This document shows positions 1-8,441 of a stretch of DNA of 64,000 nucleotides, one piece after another. Made by a program: the position numbers and the translations under genes. The notes under the pieces were generated by a model. That model saw only the letters and a list, made by a program, of their open reading frames with translations. It had not been told where the DNA came from and made no database searches. Location: the NCBI RefSeq assembly GCF_022919835.1, contig NZ_CP095074.1, positions 2,566,001 to 2,630,000 of the forward strand. Direction: 5' to 3'. Every line of letters starts with the position of its first letter. Position 1 is the first letter of the stretch. The stretch comes from Halobacillus shinanisalinarum (lineage in GTDB: Bacteria > Bacillota > Bacilli > Bacillales > Halobacillaceae).

Positions 1-56
1 CATGTATCCATTTGAAGTTATTAAATTCACCAAGATGTAAGTTAATTACACAATTC

Positions 57-92
57 CGCAAACGGGCGCAGTTGCTGAAGAAGCACTGTGTC
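57..92. repeat. GGGCGC-family intergenic repeat, copy 1
   Basis: The sequence has the left arm AAACGGGCGC at 60-69 followed by a diverged loop. The right arm is not recognisable. It lies just upstream of the AraC-like gene, so another gene unit probably precedes it outside the window. Confidence 0.6.
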
Positions 93-205
93 TGAATCGG
101 GACCATATTGGGGAAGAATAAGTTGACCCTGCATAAGTGTGCATGAAAAGTCGGATACAATCTTTCATTTCTTGCTATTCTGTTGATGTAAGGGAGGTCA
201 TTAAA

Positions 206-1078
206 GTGAATTCACTTAAAAACATGAATGATGCTTTGAGCTTTATTGAAGAAAATCTTGCCAATAGAATTGACAGTCATGAAGTAGCAAAGCGGGCATT
301 ATGTTCAGAGTATCATTTTAAACGAATGTTTTCATTTCTGGCAGGTGTAACGTTGTCGGAGTATATTCGGAGAAGGCGTCTCACGCTTGCAGCTTTTGAG
401 CTGAACAATAGCAATTTCAGGATTATTGATATTGCCATTAAATACGGATACAATTCTCCAGACTCTTTTACGAGGGCTTTTCATAGCCTTCATGGGATAA
501 CACCATCAGAAGCTAGAAATAATGGTCACACAATAAAAGCCTATCCACGAATGACCTTCCAGCTATCAATTAAAGGAGGAATTGCAATGGACTATCGAAT
601 TGAAGAAAAAGAGGCATTTAGCATAATTGGAATTAAAAAAAGAGTCCCTATTATTTTTAACGGGGTTAATCCAGAAATCGCCTCTATGTGGGAAAGTTTA
701 GATGGTGAAGCGATAAAAAAACTTAAAAAACTTTCTAATGTTGAACCTGTGGGATTGCTTAGTGCATCTGTAAACTTTTCAGAAGGTCGAATGGAAGAAA
801 AAGGGGAACTTGATCATTATATCGGTGTTGCAACAACAAATGAATGTCCTAATAACCTTACCCAACTTGATGTTCCTGCTCTAACATGGGCTGTATTTGA
901 ATCTGTTGGACCATTTCCTGAAACATTACAGGATATCTGGGGGCGTATTTATGCCGAATGGTTCCCTTCTTCTAATTACGAGCAAGTAGAAGGCCCTGAA
1001 ATTCTATGGAATGAAAACAAGGACACAAGCTCACCGGAATTTAAGAGTGAAATATGGATACCGATCACAGAAAAATAA
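206..1078 (+). CDS. AraC-family regulator with GyrI-like effector domain
   Basis: Cytoplasmic transcription regulator of about 290 residues. Residues 1-107 form an AraC/XylS double helix-turn-helix, with the typical second-helix pattern [17 protein letters not shown] and an ITPSEAR end. Residues 128-290 form a GyrI-like (SOUL/BmrR-type) ligand-binding domain ending in an EIWIPI strand. Such proteins sense hydrophobic or cationic drugs and activate efflux or detoxification genes; the ligand here is unknown. I chose GTG at 206 because AGGGAGGT lies 7 bases upstream. An in-frame ATG at 137 has no convincing ribosome binding site. No target gene is obvious; the neighbours on both sides are separated from it by GGGCGC repeats. 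Confidence 0.88.
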   Translation: MNSLKNMNDALSFIEENLANRIDSHEVAKRALCSEYHFKRMFSFLAGVTLSEYIRRRRLTLAAFELNNSNFRIIDIAIKYGYNSPDSFTRAFHSLHGITPSEARNNGHTIKAYPRMTFQLSIKGGIAMDYRIEEKEAFSIIGIKKRVPIIFNGVNPEIASMWESLDGEAIKKLKKLSNVEPVGLLSASVNFSEGRMEEKGELDHYIGVATTNECPNNLTQLDVPALTWAVFESVGPFPETLQDIWGRIYAEWFPSSNYEQVEGPEILWNENKDTSSPEFKSEIWIPITEK

Positions 1079-1089
1079 TAATAGTGTTT

Positions 1090-1133
1090 TCAAAACGAGG
1101 CGCTTTTCCGTAATAAGATAAGCGTCTTTTTTG
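1090..1133. repeat. GGGCGC-family repeat, copy 2, acting as terminator
   Basis: A diverged copy: AAAACGAGGCGCTT, a loop with TAATAAGATA, then AAGCGTCTTTTTT. The arms pair over eight bases with one G-U pair and are followed by a T run, so this copy can serve as the terminator of the AraC-like gene. Confidence 0.6.
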
Positions 1134-1179
1134 AGAAAAAATTGAGTTGAACGTCTGTTTTTGAAATAATCGGTATTAA

Positions 1180-1218
1180 GCAATAGGGCGCAGTTGGGGA
1201 ATAAAGACCAGCGCCCAA
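1180..1218. repeat. GGGCGC-family intergenic repeat, copy 3
   Basis: GGGCGC at 1186-1191 and GCGCCC at 1211-1216 enclose a loop carrying the conserved GGAATAAAG word. It follows copy 2 within the same gap. The rest of 1219-1393 holds no gene that I can see. Confidence 0.7.
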
Positions 1219-1393
1219 ATGCCATTGTAGTGCACGTTTATGTAACACGATAAGGTAGAAGGGAACAAGTGCCTGTCAGTTAGAGCATCGTTATTTGGTT
1301 CGTGTATAATACGGTTCATGAGCATACTGCTTAATAAAGTTATGGGCAGTCTGCTAGAATATATTCGAGAATGATAAAGGGAGGAAGTGCTAT

Positions 1394-1906
1394 ATGAGTC
1401 GACACATTGCAGTCCTTGTAACAGACATGGTAGAAGAAATTGAATTAACTGATCCTGTGAAAGCTTACAAAGAAGCTGGGCATACGGTAGATATTATCAG
1501 TAATGAAGCAAAAAAAACCATCAATGGCAAAAATGGGGACGAAATACAAGCAGATAGAGGTATAGATGAAGTAAATGCAAACGATTATGATGCATTACTC
1601 GTACCTGGCGGGTTTTCTCCTGACTTACTACGTATTAATCCGAAGAATAGTGAGTTTGCGAAAACATTTTTCCAAGATAATAAACCCATATTTTCAATTT
1701 GCCATGGTCCACAGTTTCTCGTTAATACAGACCAACTAAAAGGTAGAGAGCTAACAAGCTTTGTTTCCGTAAGAAAAGACTTGGAAAATGCAGGAGCAAC
1801 TGTAAAAGATGAAGAAGTAATCGTAGATGGAAACCTTGTAACAAGCAGAACACCTGATGATCTTCCTGCATTCAATCGCGAATCTCTAAAGCTTTTAGAA
1901 AAATAA
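1394..1906 (+). CDS. DJ-1/PfpI family protein (type 1 glutamine amidotransferase-like)
   Basis: A 170-residue cytoplasmic protein that covers the whole DJ-1/PfpI fold. The nucleophile elbow SICHGPQF carries the conserved Cys followed by His near residue 103, and the LLVPGGF strand-loop is near residue 72. Family members act as stress proteins, glyoxalase/deglycase-like enzymes or chaperones; the closest type appears to be the Bacillus general stress protein 18 (YfkM) group. The ATG at 1394 follows a strong GGGAGGAAG site. It is a single-gene unit with its own terminator at 1919-1955. A second, different DJ-1 family member lies at 52624. The exact substrate is not known. Confidence 0.88.
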   Translation: MSRHIAVLVTDMVEEIELTDPVKAYKEAGHTVDIISNEAKKTINGKNGDEIQADRGIDEVNANDYDALLVPGGFSPDLLRINPKNSEFAKTFFQDNKPIFSICHGPQFLVNTDQLKGRELTSFVSVRKDLENAGATVKDEEVIVDGNLVTSRTPDDLPAFNRESLKLLEK

Positions 1907-1918
1907 TTCGTCGATCGT

Positions 1919-1955
1919 ATAGGGGGGCTGTTAATCATGCAGCCTCTCTTTATTT
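1919..1955 (+). terminator. Rho-independent terminator after the DJ-1/PfpI gene
   Basis: AGGGGGGCTG and CAGCCTCTCT pair around a nine-base loop and are followed by a T-rich run. Confidence 0.7.
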
Positions 1956-2006
1956 TTTATTTGATAATAGATAAAGCGCTCATGCCCATCTGCCATGATC
2001 TTCCTC

Positions 2007-2045
2007 AAACGGGCGCTTATCAGGAATAAAGATTAGCGCCCGTTT
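2007..2045. repeat. GGGCGC-family repeat, copy 4 (best full-length copy)
   Basis: AAACGGGCGCT at 2007-2017 and AGCGCCCGTTT at 2035-2045 form a perfect 11-bp stem around a 17-base loop that includes GGAATAAAG. A T run follows. This copy best shows the consensus of the family. Confidence 0.8.
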
Positions 2046-2167
2046 TTATTAGGGGCTATTTGAATTGGAATTGTGCATAAAATGTAAAAAATCAAAAAAT
2101 GATTGTGTTTATTTTATCGATAAGTTATAATTTATTAATAAAATAAACAAGATTCGGAGTTGATTTT

Positions 2168-2743
2168 TTGCGGGAAGAACTAGTTTTGAATTCTGTTGAA
2201 CAAATGCGAGCGCTTGGACATCCGTTACGGAATCGTGCTCTTTATTTACTTGTGGAGGAGCAATACACAAATAAGCAATTGGCATCAGCTCTTGGTGAAC
2301 CGCCATCTCGTGTCCATTTTCATATACGTGAACTTTTGAAGGCAGGGCTGATTGAAATTGTTGATCAGCGATTAAAAGGTGGCATAATGGAAAAGTATTA
2401 TCGTGCCGTATCACGTAGTTTGAGGCTGGGAACTGATTTGGGAGTATTATCAAAGTTTGATGAATTGGCGGATACTATATTACTTACTGCCCGTGATGAA
2501 TTTGAGAGTTCAACAAACTTTTTTAAAAAATATCCTCCTGAAACGCAAATTGTACAGGAGAAAAAGAAATTATCTCCTGAACGCTTCAGTCGAATAAAAG
2601 AACATCTTAAGTCAATCAGCGAAGAATTAGAAAAGTCTCAAACTGATGCTAATGCTGAAGATGCAATAAATATTATGCTGACTTACATGATCCATAGGCT
2701 CCCAGATGATACTGAGGTGGAAGCTAATGAAACAGAAGAATAA
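2168..2743 (+). CDS. Winged-helix transcription regulator (ArsR-like) of the adjacent MFS gene
   Basis: A 191-residue regulator. Residues 8-85 form a winged helix of the ArsR/HTH_20 type (RALGHPLRNRALYLLVE, then recognition helix SRVHFHIRELLKAGLIE and a wing). The C-terminal half is helical and probably serves in dimerisation or ligand sensing. The start is TTG at 2168, preceded by CGGAG. An AT-rich region with a short dyad (ATTTTATCGATAAGTTATAATTT) upstream may be its operator. The stop codon overlaps the MFS start by 17 bases, so the two genes are translationally coupled, which suggests that it controls the transporter. Confidence 0.85.
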   Translation: MREELVLNSVEQMRALGHPLRNRALYLLVEEQYTNKQLASALGEPPSRVHFHIRELLKAGLIEIVDQRLKGGIMEKYYRAVSRSLRLGTDLGVLSKFDELADTILLTARDEFESSTNFFKKYPPETQIVQEKKKLSPERFSRIKEHLKSISEELEKSQTDANAEDAINIMLTYMIHRLPDDTEVEANETEE

Positions 2744-4019
2744 AGGTTTCACATTACAAAAGTTTATCCCTGGGAACTATTTAAATCTTGTTAAGGATAA
2801 TTCTAATTTTCGTAAGCTATGGATAGGTCTAACAGCTTCATATTTCGGTGACTCTTTTTATGAACTTGCTATTGTATGGTTTGCTTACAGTATTACAGGT
2901 TCAGGGATGCAAGTGGGTTTTATCTTAGTTGCCACCTTTTTACCGAGTGTATTAGTTGGTCCATTTCTCGGAGTAATTGTTGACCGGTTTGATCGAAGAC
3001 GGCTGATGCAACTTGCGCAGCTCATTCAGGGGCTGAGTGTGGGTGTATTAGCATTGTCCATTGCAATGGGTTTCTTCCATATGTGGCTGCTTTACGTTCT
3101 TACCATTATTCAATCAACCGCCTCAGCATTATTTTTGCCAGCACAAAATGCGCTTGTTCCCCATTTAGTGAAAAGAGAACAAATTATTCAAGCAAACTCC
3201 TTTTTTACATCTTCCAGGCAAGTCGCAACACTGTTTGGGGCAGTGTTGGGCGGGGGAATTGTTGCATGGGCAGGGGCATCAGTTGCCATAGCATTTAACG
3301 CCCTCACATTTGTTCTAGCATTACTGTTTATTCAATTCATCCATGACACTTCTAAAATCGACACAGATAATGCAAAAAAATCACAAGCAGGAATATTAGC
3401 TGATATTCAAGAAGGTATACGATGGCTGCGTAATCAACCAACAATGATGAGTTTACTGGTTTTGGCAACCATCGGAAATATGGCATTGGGCCCCATAAAT
3501 GTGTTAGTTCCAATGCTTATTCAAGAAGTATTCCATGCGAATGCAACAGCGCTTGGTCTTTTTGATGGAGCACTTGGCTTGGGCGTTTTGCTGGGTGGAT
3601 TAGGAATTGGTATTCTGAACCCAAAAAGGATTGGTTTGGTATTTGGCATTGCTTTGAGTATAGAGGCGATTGGAATGTTTTTAATCTTTATTGCCCCTGT
3701 TCTGCCGATTGCTTATGCTGGCAGTTTTATGGTGGGAATTGCCATTGTCTCGAAAGGTCTGCCACTAAGTTCCGCATTTCAAATTATGGTTCCTTCAGAT
3801 CTGAGGGGGAGGGTAAGCAGCATCAATAATATGATAGCTGGTGTTACTATTCCTATTTCATATGGTTTGATAGGGCTGTTCGGTGATATGATAGGTGCAG
3901 CATATTGTTTCTTGTTAAGTTCTATATTGTTTGTTATATGCATGGTAATAGCATTTCTGAAATCACGTTTACGGGAATTTAAATTAGAAAAACATGAAAC
4001 AACAGCAGAAGTAAATTAA
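2727..4019 (+). CDS. MFS transporter, drug-efflux type
   Basis: A membrane transporter of about 430 residues with roughly twelve transmembrane segments and the loop 2-3 motif VGPFLGVIVDRFDRRRLM that marks the major facilitator superfamily (MFS_3/enterobactin exporter-like group). Such proteins export drugs or siderophores using the proton gradient. ATG at 2727 is preferred over the in-frame ATG at 2706 because GAGGTGG lies just upstream. It overlaps the upstream regulator gene, forming a two-gene operon. The substrate cannot be told from sequence. Confidence 0.9.
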   Translation: MKQKNKGFTLQKFIPGNYLNLVKDNSNFRKLWIGLTASYFGDSFYELAIVWFAYSITGSGMQVGFILVATFLPSVLVGPFLGVIVDRFDRRRLMQLAQLIQGLSVGVLALSIAMGFFHMWLLYVLTIIQSTASALFLPAQNALVPHLVKREQIIQANSFFTSSRQVATLFGAVLGGGIVAWAGASVAIAFNALTFVLALLFIQFIHDTSKIDTDNAKKSQAGILADIQEGIRWLRNQPTMMSLLVLATIGNMALGPINVLVPMLIQEVFHANATALGLFDGALGLGVLLGGLGIGILNPKRIGLVFGIALSIEAIGMFLIFIAPVLPIAYAGSFMVGIAIVSKGLPLSSAFQIMVPSDLRGRVSSINNMIAGVTIPISYGLIGLFGDMIGAAYCFLLSSILFVICMVIAFLKSRLREFKLEKHETTAEVN

Positions 4020-4055
4020 CTGATATAAATCCGTAAAACTTAACACACAAGTATT

Positions 4056-4085
4056 AAACAATCGGGCGCTTTTCCCTAACAAAAG
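4056..4085. repeat. GGGCGC-family repeat, copy 5 (left arm only)
   Basis: AATCGGGCGCTTTTCC at 4060-4075 matches the left arm and start of the loop. The right arm is missing because the next gene's ribosome binding site follows directly, as if the repeat were cut off. Confidence 0.55.
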
Positions 4086-4087
4086 GA

Positions 4088-4990
4088 GTGACGCATATTA
4101 ATAATATAATTGATATTGACGATAAAAAATTAGAGGTCTGGATTCAAGGGGAAGGTACGCCAATTATCATCCAACCAGGTATGGTGAGTTCAATCATGGA
4201 GTGGGAGGCTTTGGCTACGGAGTTGTCAAAGGAAGCAAAAGTCATTCTCTATAATAGAGCCGGGTGCGGAAAAAGTGAAAAAGGAATAAAATCAAGAAAT
4301 GTTAGCGAAAACACGAAAGATCTCAAGGCATTAATTAATAAGCTTGATTTGGATGCCCCGATAATAATTGGACACTCTTACGGTGGGCTATGCCTTCAAT
4401 ATTTTGGTATGAAATATCCAAATTTAGCAAGTGGATTTATTCTGATAGATTCAACCTCTGTAGATTCGCATTTATTGGATGAAGTAGAAATTGAGGGCGG
4501 AGATGAAAATAGTACCGAAGCATGGATTCAAAAATGTAAATGGTATTCAACGCTAACCCCTAAACAGCTTGAAATAGAGATGAAGGATTGGATTACCGGA
4601 TTACAAGAAGTGATACCTGAAAATAGACATGCAGAGATTAAAAAATATATGAGTAATCCGGTGATGTTTGAGGCTCTCGGAGAAGAACTAGAAGAGGATC
4701 CTAAGTTTACAAAAGAAATAAAGCAATTCGGCAAACTCCCTAATATTCCTACTATTATTATTGGAAGAGATCCAAACGTATCGATTAACGATATGATCAT
4801 TGAAGAGGGGCTTGATTTTCAAGAGGCGGAAAAAATAGAAAACATCTGGCAAACATTAATAGATGACCAGACAAAATTGAATGGTAAAGTTGAGTATATA
4901 CTGGCTGAAAAGGCAGGTCATAACATACATACAGATAATCCAGTTGTTATAAAAAATGCAATTCTTTCTTTATTGACTAGTATTCCATAA
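4088..4990 (+). CDS. Alpha/beta-fold hydrolase
   Basis: A 300-residue hydrolase. The nucleophile elbow GHSYGG lies near residue 96, the oxyanion region near residue 30 (QPGMVSS) and the catalytic His near residue 276 (AEKAGHNIH), so the catalytic triad looks complete. A lid-like helical insert spans about residues 135-215. The substrate is unknown (ester, lactone or epoxide are all possible). The start is uncertain: GTG at 4088 touches the AAAGGAG site, so the real initiation codon might be a rarer one a few codons further in. The gene is followed directly by a perfect repeat hairpin. Confidence 0.85.
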   Translation: MTHINNIIDIDDKKLEVWIQGEGTPIIIQPGMVSSIMEWEALATELSKEAKVILYNRAGCGKSEKGIKSRNVSENTKDLKALINKLDLDAPIIIGHSYGGLCLQYFGMKYPNLASGFILIDSTSVDSHLLDEVEIEGGDENSTEAWIQKCKWYSTLTPKQLEIEMKDWITGLQEVIPENRHAEIKKYMSNPVMFEALGEELEEDPKFTKEIKQFGKLPNIPTIIIGRDPNVSINDMIIEEGLDFQEAEKIENIWQTLIDDQTKLNGKVEYILAEKAGHNIHTDNPVVIKNAILSLLTSIP

Positions 4991-5025
4991 TCGGGGGCTA
5001 ATCAGGAATAAGTATTAGCCCCCGA
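4991..5025. repeat. GGGCGC-family repeat, copy 6, compensatory variant
   Basis: TCGGGGGCTAAT (4991-5002) and ATTAGCCCCCGA (5014-5025) form a perfect 12-bp stem around CAGGAATAAGT. Both arms differ from the consensus at the same base pair (C-G turned to G-C), so pairing is kept although the core word is changed. Confidence 0.85.
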
Positions 5026-5105
5026 AATGATACATAAGGGCTAGGTTGTGGAGTAAGGACTTACAAAAGTAATGGTAGTGAACAAGATACTTTGGAGGGA
5101 ACCAA

Positions 5106-5456
5106 ATGGAAATTTATCAATTTAAAAAAGAAACAGGTAAGAAAATCAAACAATTCAATTCTGATTTTATAATGTCGCGTATTACCCAAACTCAAAAGGC
5201 AGCTCATATAGGATGTATGCACTTAGATAAGAATGGAATAATTGGTTATCACCAAGCAGTTGTACCCCAGCTTCTTTTAATTGTATCTGGAGAAGGTTTA
5301 GTTAGAGGTGAAACAGATGAATTCGTTAAAGTACATAGTGGCGAAGCAGTATTTTGGGATAAAGACGAGTGGCACGAAACAACAACGGACACTGGGTTAA
5401 CTGCAATTGTTATAGAAAGTGAAGAGTTAATCACTTCATCATTAATGCCATTATAG
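5106..5456 (+). CDS. Small cupin-fold protein
   Basis: A 116-residue single-domain cupin. The beta-barrel signs are IGYHQAVVPQLLLIVSGEG near residues 46-64 and EAVFWDKDEWHETTTDTG near residues 79-96, with His and Glu residues in the usual places for metal binding. Small cupins of this type act as metal-dependent isomerases or dioxygenases, or as ligand-binding proteins. GGAGGGA lies 6 bases before the ATG. It is a single-gene unit between two repeats, and no partner gene is evident. Confidence 0.75.
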   Translation: MEIYQFKKETGKKIKQFNSDFIMSRITQTQKAAHIGCMHLDKNGIIGYHQAVVPQLLLIVSGEGLVRGETDEFVKVHSGEAVFWDKDEWHETTTDTGLTAIVIESEELITSSLMPL

Positions 5457-5471
5457 AAATAGTAGATGTTA

Positions 5472-5516
5472 TGCAAACGGGCGCATTTGCTGGGTAAAGA
5501 ATCACGCCATGTTGCA
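5472..5516. repeat. GGGCGC-family repeat, copy 7
   Basis: GCAAACGGGCGCA at 5473-5485 and a degenerate right arm CACGCCATGTTGC flank a loop with GGGTAAAG. The stem is imperfect. Confidence 0.6.
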
Positions 5517-5570
5517 TCAATGCAGCATTTTGTATGGGGATAAACTAAGGTAGTGGTAGGAGGAATGAAG

Positions 5571-6068
5571 TTGTATTCACATAAGCCAGAAGATTACGAA
5601 TGCCCATTTTGTCGGGTTGTATCAGGTAATGAAAAACAAAATAATGGGACAAAACAAAGAGATATTATATATCAGAATAAACACGTTACGGCTTTTATCG
5701 CGAGCAAATGGTGGCCTAATAACAAGGGACACGTTCTTGTAGTTCCTAATGCACACTTTGAGAACATATATGAGTTTCCCGTAGAAATGGCTGCTGAAAT
5801 TCATCGTGCTGCTCAATTGACAGCGTTTGCGATGAAAAGTACATATGGATGTGATGGAATTTCGACTCGACAACATAATGAACCTGCTGGAAATCAAGAT
5901 GTTTGGCATTATCACCTTCACGTTTATCCGAGGTATGAAAATGATAACCTCTACCTAACAAAAGGTCATTATACTGAACCTGATGAACGTCCTTTCTATG
6001 CAGAGAAGCTACGATTGTGGATACAAGAAAATAAAAAGGTCGGAAATTATGATAGAAATTCATTCTAA
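5571..6068 (+). CDS. HIT family nucleotide-binding hydrolase
   Basis: A HIT (histidine triad) protein of about 165 residues. The triad is seen as WHYHLHVYP near residue 115, and an N-terminal CPFC pair may bind a metal. HIT proteins cleave nucleoside phosphoramidates or dinucleotides. I chose TTG at 5571 because AGGAGG ends 7 bases upstream; GTG at 5553 and ATG at 5565 are in frame but poorly spaced. The next gene starts 20 bases before this stop, so the HIT and GNAT genes form an operon. Confidence 0.85.
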   Translation: MYSHKPEDYECPFCRVVSGNEKQNNGTKQRDIIYQNKHVTAFIASKWWPNNKGHVLVVPNAHFENIYEFPVEMAAEIHRAAQLTAFAMKSTYGCDGISTRQHNEPAGNQDVWHYHLHVYPRYENDNLYLTKGHYTEPDERPFYAEKLRLWIQENKKVGNYDRNSF

Positions 6069-6459
6069 AATCATTCACCCACTTATTAAGGATCTCTTAT
6101 CTTATGCCACATCGAAAAAACGAATTGCACAAGAGTATAAAAAATATATCCAATCATCCAATAGAAAGCTGTATGTGGCTGAGCGTAAGGGAATAATGGC
6201 TGGATGTATCGGTATTAAATTCATTGAACCCAATGTCTGCGAAATTAAACATATTGCCGTTTTTCCACCCGAACGTGGAAACAGGATTGGCAGTGAAATG
6301 ATTGATTTTATTATGGATAAGCATTTATTGAATAGTGTCTTTGCTGAAACGGATTTGGATGCAGTAGAATTTTATCGGAATTATGGATTTGAGATATCAG
6401 ATTTAGGCGAGAAGTATCCAAGTGTAGAACGGTTTTTGTGTGAATACAAAATCCAATAA
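6049..6459 (+). CDS. GNAT family N-acetyltransferase
   Basis: A 136-residue acetyltransferase. The GNAT core is visible: IKHIAVFPPERGNRIGSEMIDFI near residues 60-85 holds the acetyl-CoA-binding Q/RxxGxG/A-like loop, followed by the FYRNYGF motif of beta-5/alpha-4. The acceptor substrate is unknown. ATG at 6049 lies 6 bases after AAAAGGTCGG and overlaps the HIT gene, so the two are translationally coupled. Confidence 0.85.
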   Translation: MIEIHSKIIHPLIKDLLSYATSKKRIAQEYKKYIQSSNRKLYVAERKGIMAGCIGIKFIEPNVCEIKHIAVFPPERGNRIGSEMIDFIMDKHLLNSVFAETDLDAVEFYRNYGFEISDLGEKYPSVERFLCEYKIQ

Positions 6460-6467
6460 GCCTATTA

Positions 6468-6515
6468 AGCAAACGGGCGCAGTTCTGGAATAAAGATTGT
6501 CGCTTGTATTGTACA
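6468..6515. repeat. GGGCGC-family repeat, copy 8
   Basis: GCAAACGGGCGCAGTTCTGGAA begins at 6469, and the loop has GGAATAAAGATTG. The right arm is diverged (TCGCTTGT). Confidence 0.65.
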
Positions 6516-6545
6516 TAAGGGCGGGATTGTTTAGGAGGGAACATA

Positions 6546-7048
6546 GTGATAATTAGGGAGATAAAGAAATCAGATGCAGAGAAATTCTCCAACCTTACCC
6601 CACAAGTTGAGGCAGAATCTGAATATATGCTATGGGAAGCTGGGGAAAGAAATGTTCAAATCGAGCAGCAACTAAAGATGATCGAGAGTATTGAACAAAA
6701 AGATAATTCGACTATACTTGTTGCTGAAAAGGATAACAAAGATTTGGTGGGGTTCCTGATGTCTGTGGGAGGGAATGCCAAGAGAAATAAACATGCATCC
6801 TATATTGTTATGGGAATTTTAAAGGAATACAGGGGAAAAGGAATAGGCACAAAAAGTTATTTGAAGAGTTGGAACGATGGGCGTTTAACCATAATATACA
6901 TCGTTTAGAATTAACAGTAGTCACTCGGAATGAAACAGCTTTATCGCTGTATAAGAAAATGGGTTTCGAAATTGAAGGAACAAAAAGACACTCTTTATGT
7001 ATTGATGGTGAATTTGTTGATGAATATGATATGTCAAAACTTATATAA
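6546..7048 (+). pseudogene. GNAT family N-acetyltransferase, frameshifted
   Basis: A second GNAT gene. Residues 1-103 read normally from GTG at 6546 (GGAGGGA site upstream) up to the acetyl-CoA loop YRGKGIGTK. The frame is then lost in the A run near 6851-6855; adding one A restores LFEELERWAFNHNIHRLEL and the usual GNAT C terminus through YKKMGFEIEGTKRHS to a stop at 7048. As written it makes a truncated 120-residue product. The intact remainder suggests a recent mutation or a homopolymer sequencing error. Confidence 0.85.
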
Positions 7049-7082
7049 AGGCGCATTAGCTGAAAACCCTGATTTGACTATA

Positions 7083-7116
7083 CCGCAATCGGGCGCAAGA
7101 AAGGAATAAAAAATTG
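7083..7116. repeat. GGGCGC-family repeat, copy 9
   Basis: GCAATCGGGCGCA and GGAATAAA are present. A further partial left arm (AAAGGCGCATTAGCTGAA) lies just upstream at 7047-7064, so two repeat ends sit back to back. The right arm is weak. Confidence 0.55.
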
Positions 7117-7170
7117 TTCTATTTGCACTAAGAAATAAACTGAAATGTTAGTTAATAATAATATTTAGGG

Positions 7171-7473
7171 GTGGTTGTAATAAAACAGTGGAAGCAACCA
7201 AGTTGGTTTTGGTGGGCAATAGGACTCTTTTCGTCTATAGAAATAGGAGTTATTTTATTGATTGGTTATTTGGGTTTTGATCCAAAAACTATATTAGTCA
7301 TTGGATTTTATATGGCAGCATTTGTTTATCCTCTGTTTTTTACTATCACCTTTTTTTCTTTAAAAAGCGATGTAAGAAAAGATATCGATACGGTATTCTA
7401 CTTATTAGTTCCTTTAATAATTAATATTCCTTTTTGGACGTATATTTTAGAGTACTTGTCAGAGTTTCTATAA
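7171..7473 (+). CDS. Small membrane protein of unknown function
   Basis: About 100 residues with three likely transmembrane segments (roughly residues 11-33, 41-65 and 77-95) and almost no soluble part. I do not recognise the family. The start is uncertain because the AGGGGTGG site overlaps the GTG at 7171. It stands alone between two repeats. Confidence 0.6.
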   Translation: MVVIKQWKQPSWFWWAIGLFSSIEIGVILLIGYLGFDPKTILVIGFYMAAFVYPLFFTITFFSLKSDVRKDIDTVFYLLVPLIINIPFWTYILEYLSEFL

Positions 7474-7489
7474 ATACTCTTGGATCTTC

Positions 7490-7560
7490 AACTATCGGGC
7501 GCGTTTATCGAATAACGCGTCCTTTTTACATTTTAGGGCCAGATAACGGAATAAGAATTA
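7490..7560. repeat. GGGCGC-family repeat, copy 10, subtype with AACGCGTCC
   Basis: GGGCGCGTT at 7497-7505 pairs with AACGCGTCC over nine bases with one wobble, around TATCGAAT. A second tail with AGGGCCA and GGAATAAGA follows. The same two-part layout recurs at 10.27, 12.72 and 18.83 kb. Confidence 0.7.
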
Positions 7561-7629
7561 GAAATGACCTCCTAAGTACGTGGGGCATATGATGGGTTTA
7601 TAATCATATGTCTTTGGAGGAATGTTTCA

Positions 7630-8184
7630 ATGAATAAACCTTTTTATATGGATCCTTATTATTCGAACACTTATTATAGTAATGAGCCAATGTGTAATCA
7701 TGGAAATATGTCATATGGTATGGGCTATGCAAATCAATATTGGCCATATCCAAACACTCAGGGATGTACTAGTCCCATATTAAATGACCATGGAAAAGAA
7801 CCTTTTGTAGTGAATATTAATCAAGCAGCTAGGCAAAACAACACATTCCGAACTGCTATATGGACTGGAGATAATCTACAAGTGACCTTGATGAGTATCA
7901 ACGTCGGAGAAGATATTGGTCTAGAGGTTCATCCTGACGTAGATCAATTTTTACGTATTGAGGAAGGTCAAGGATTTGTACAAATGGGCGAGAGTAGAGA
8001 TCAGTTAAACTTTGTAAGGCATGTATATGAGGACTCTGCTATCATGGTCCCTGCTGGCATGTGGCATAATTTAACGAATACAGGCAATATCCCGTTAAAA
8101 CTCTACACAATCTATGCACCGCCCGAGCATCCATTCGGCACTGTTCATAGAACAAAGGCAGATGCTGAGGCTCCAGAAGGTTAG
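7630..8184 (+). CDS. Cupin-domain protein with Tyr/Asn-rich N terminus
   Basis: A 184-residue protein. Residues 1-50 are rich in Tyr, Asn, Pro and Gly, like spore coat or surface proteins. Residues 58-170 form a cupin with VHPDVDQFLRIEEGQG and AGMWHNLTNTG giving the His/Glu metal ligands. Related Bacillus proteins are annotated simply as cupin-domain proteins; an outer-layer spore role is only inferred from the N terminus. TTGGAGG precedes the ATG, and a strong bidirectional terminator follows. Confidence 0.82.
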   Translation: MNKPFYMDPYYSNTYYSNEPMCNHGNMSYGMGYANQYWPYPNTQGCTSPILNDHGKEPFVVNINQAARQNNTFRTAIWTGDNLQVTLMSINVGEDIGLEVHPDVDQFLRIEEGQGFVQMGESRDQLNFVRHVYEDSAIMVPAGMWHNLTNTGNIPLKLYTIYAPPEHPFGTVHRTKADAEAPEG

Positions 8185-8231
8185 GAACCTATGGTCTTCT
8201 AGAATACCAGCTAAAATTTACAAGTCAAGAT

Positions 8232-8261
8232 AAAAAGACCCTTCCAAAATAGGGTCTTTTT
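8232..8261. terminator. Bidirectional terminator
   Basis: AAAAAGACCC and GGGTCTTTTT form a perfect 10-bp stem with a 10-base loop. A-rich and T-rich sides let it stop both the cupin gene and leftward transcripts. The stretch 8262-8441 shows no gene. Confidence 0.85.
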
Positions 8262-8441
8262 GTCTAATATTTGTTTTTTTATGTTATGTGGTATGTGCGG
8301 AAAGGGTTAACCACATGAAAGGTGTAATATAACACACTTAAATTGGAATAAAAAGGAGTGATCACTTATTTTTGCTAGTCCTTAGAGAGCAAGTACAGCA
8401 TCAGAAAATGTATTGACTTTTCGGATGTAGGAAGCTACCTG

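Noticed and set aside
57..8184. Reading the 1-8 kb array as a classical chromosomal integron with attC sites
   Set aside because: There is no integron integrase in the window, the repeats lack the attC R/L box pattern (GTTRRRY core), and many copies work as simple terminators. It is kept only as an analogy.
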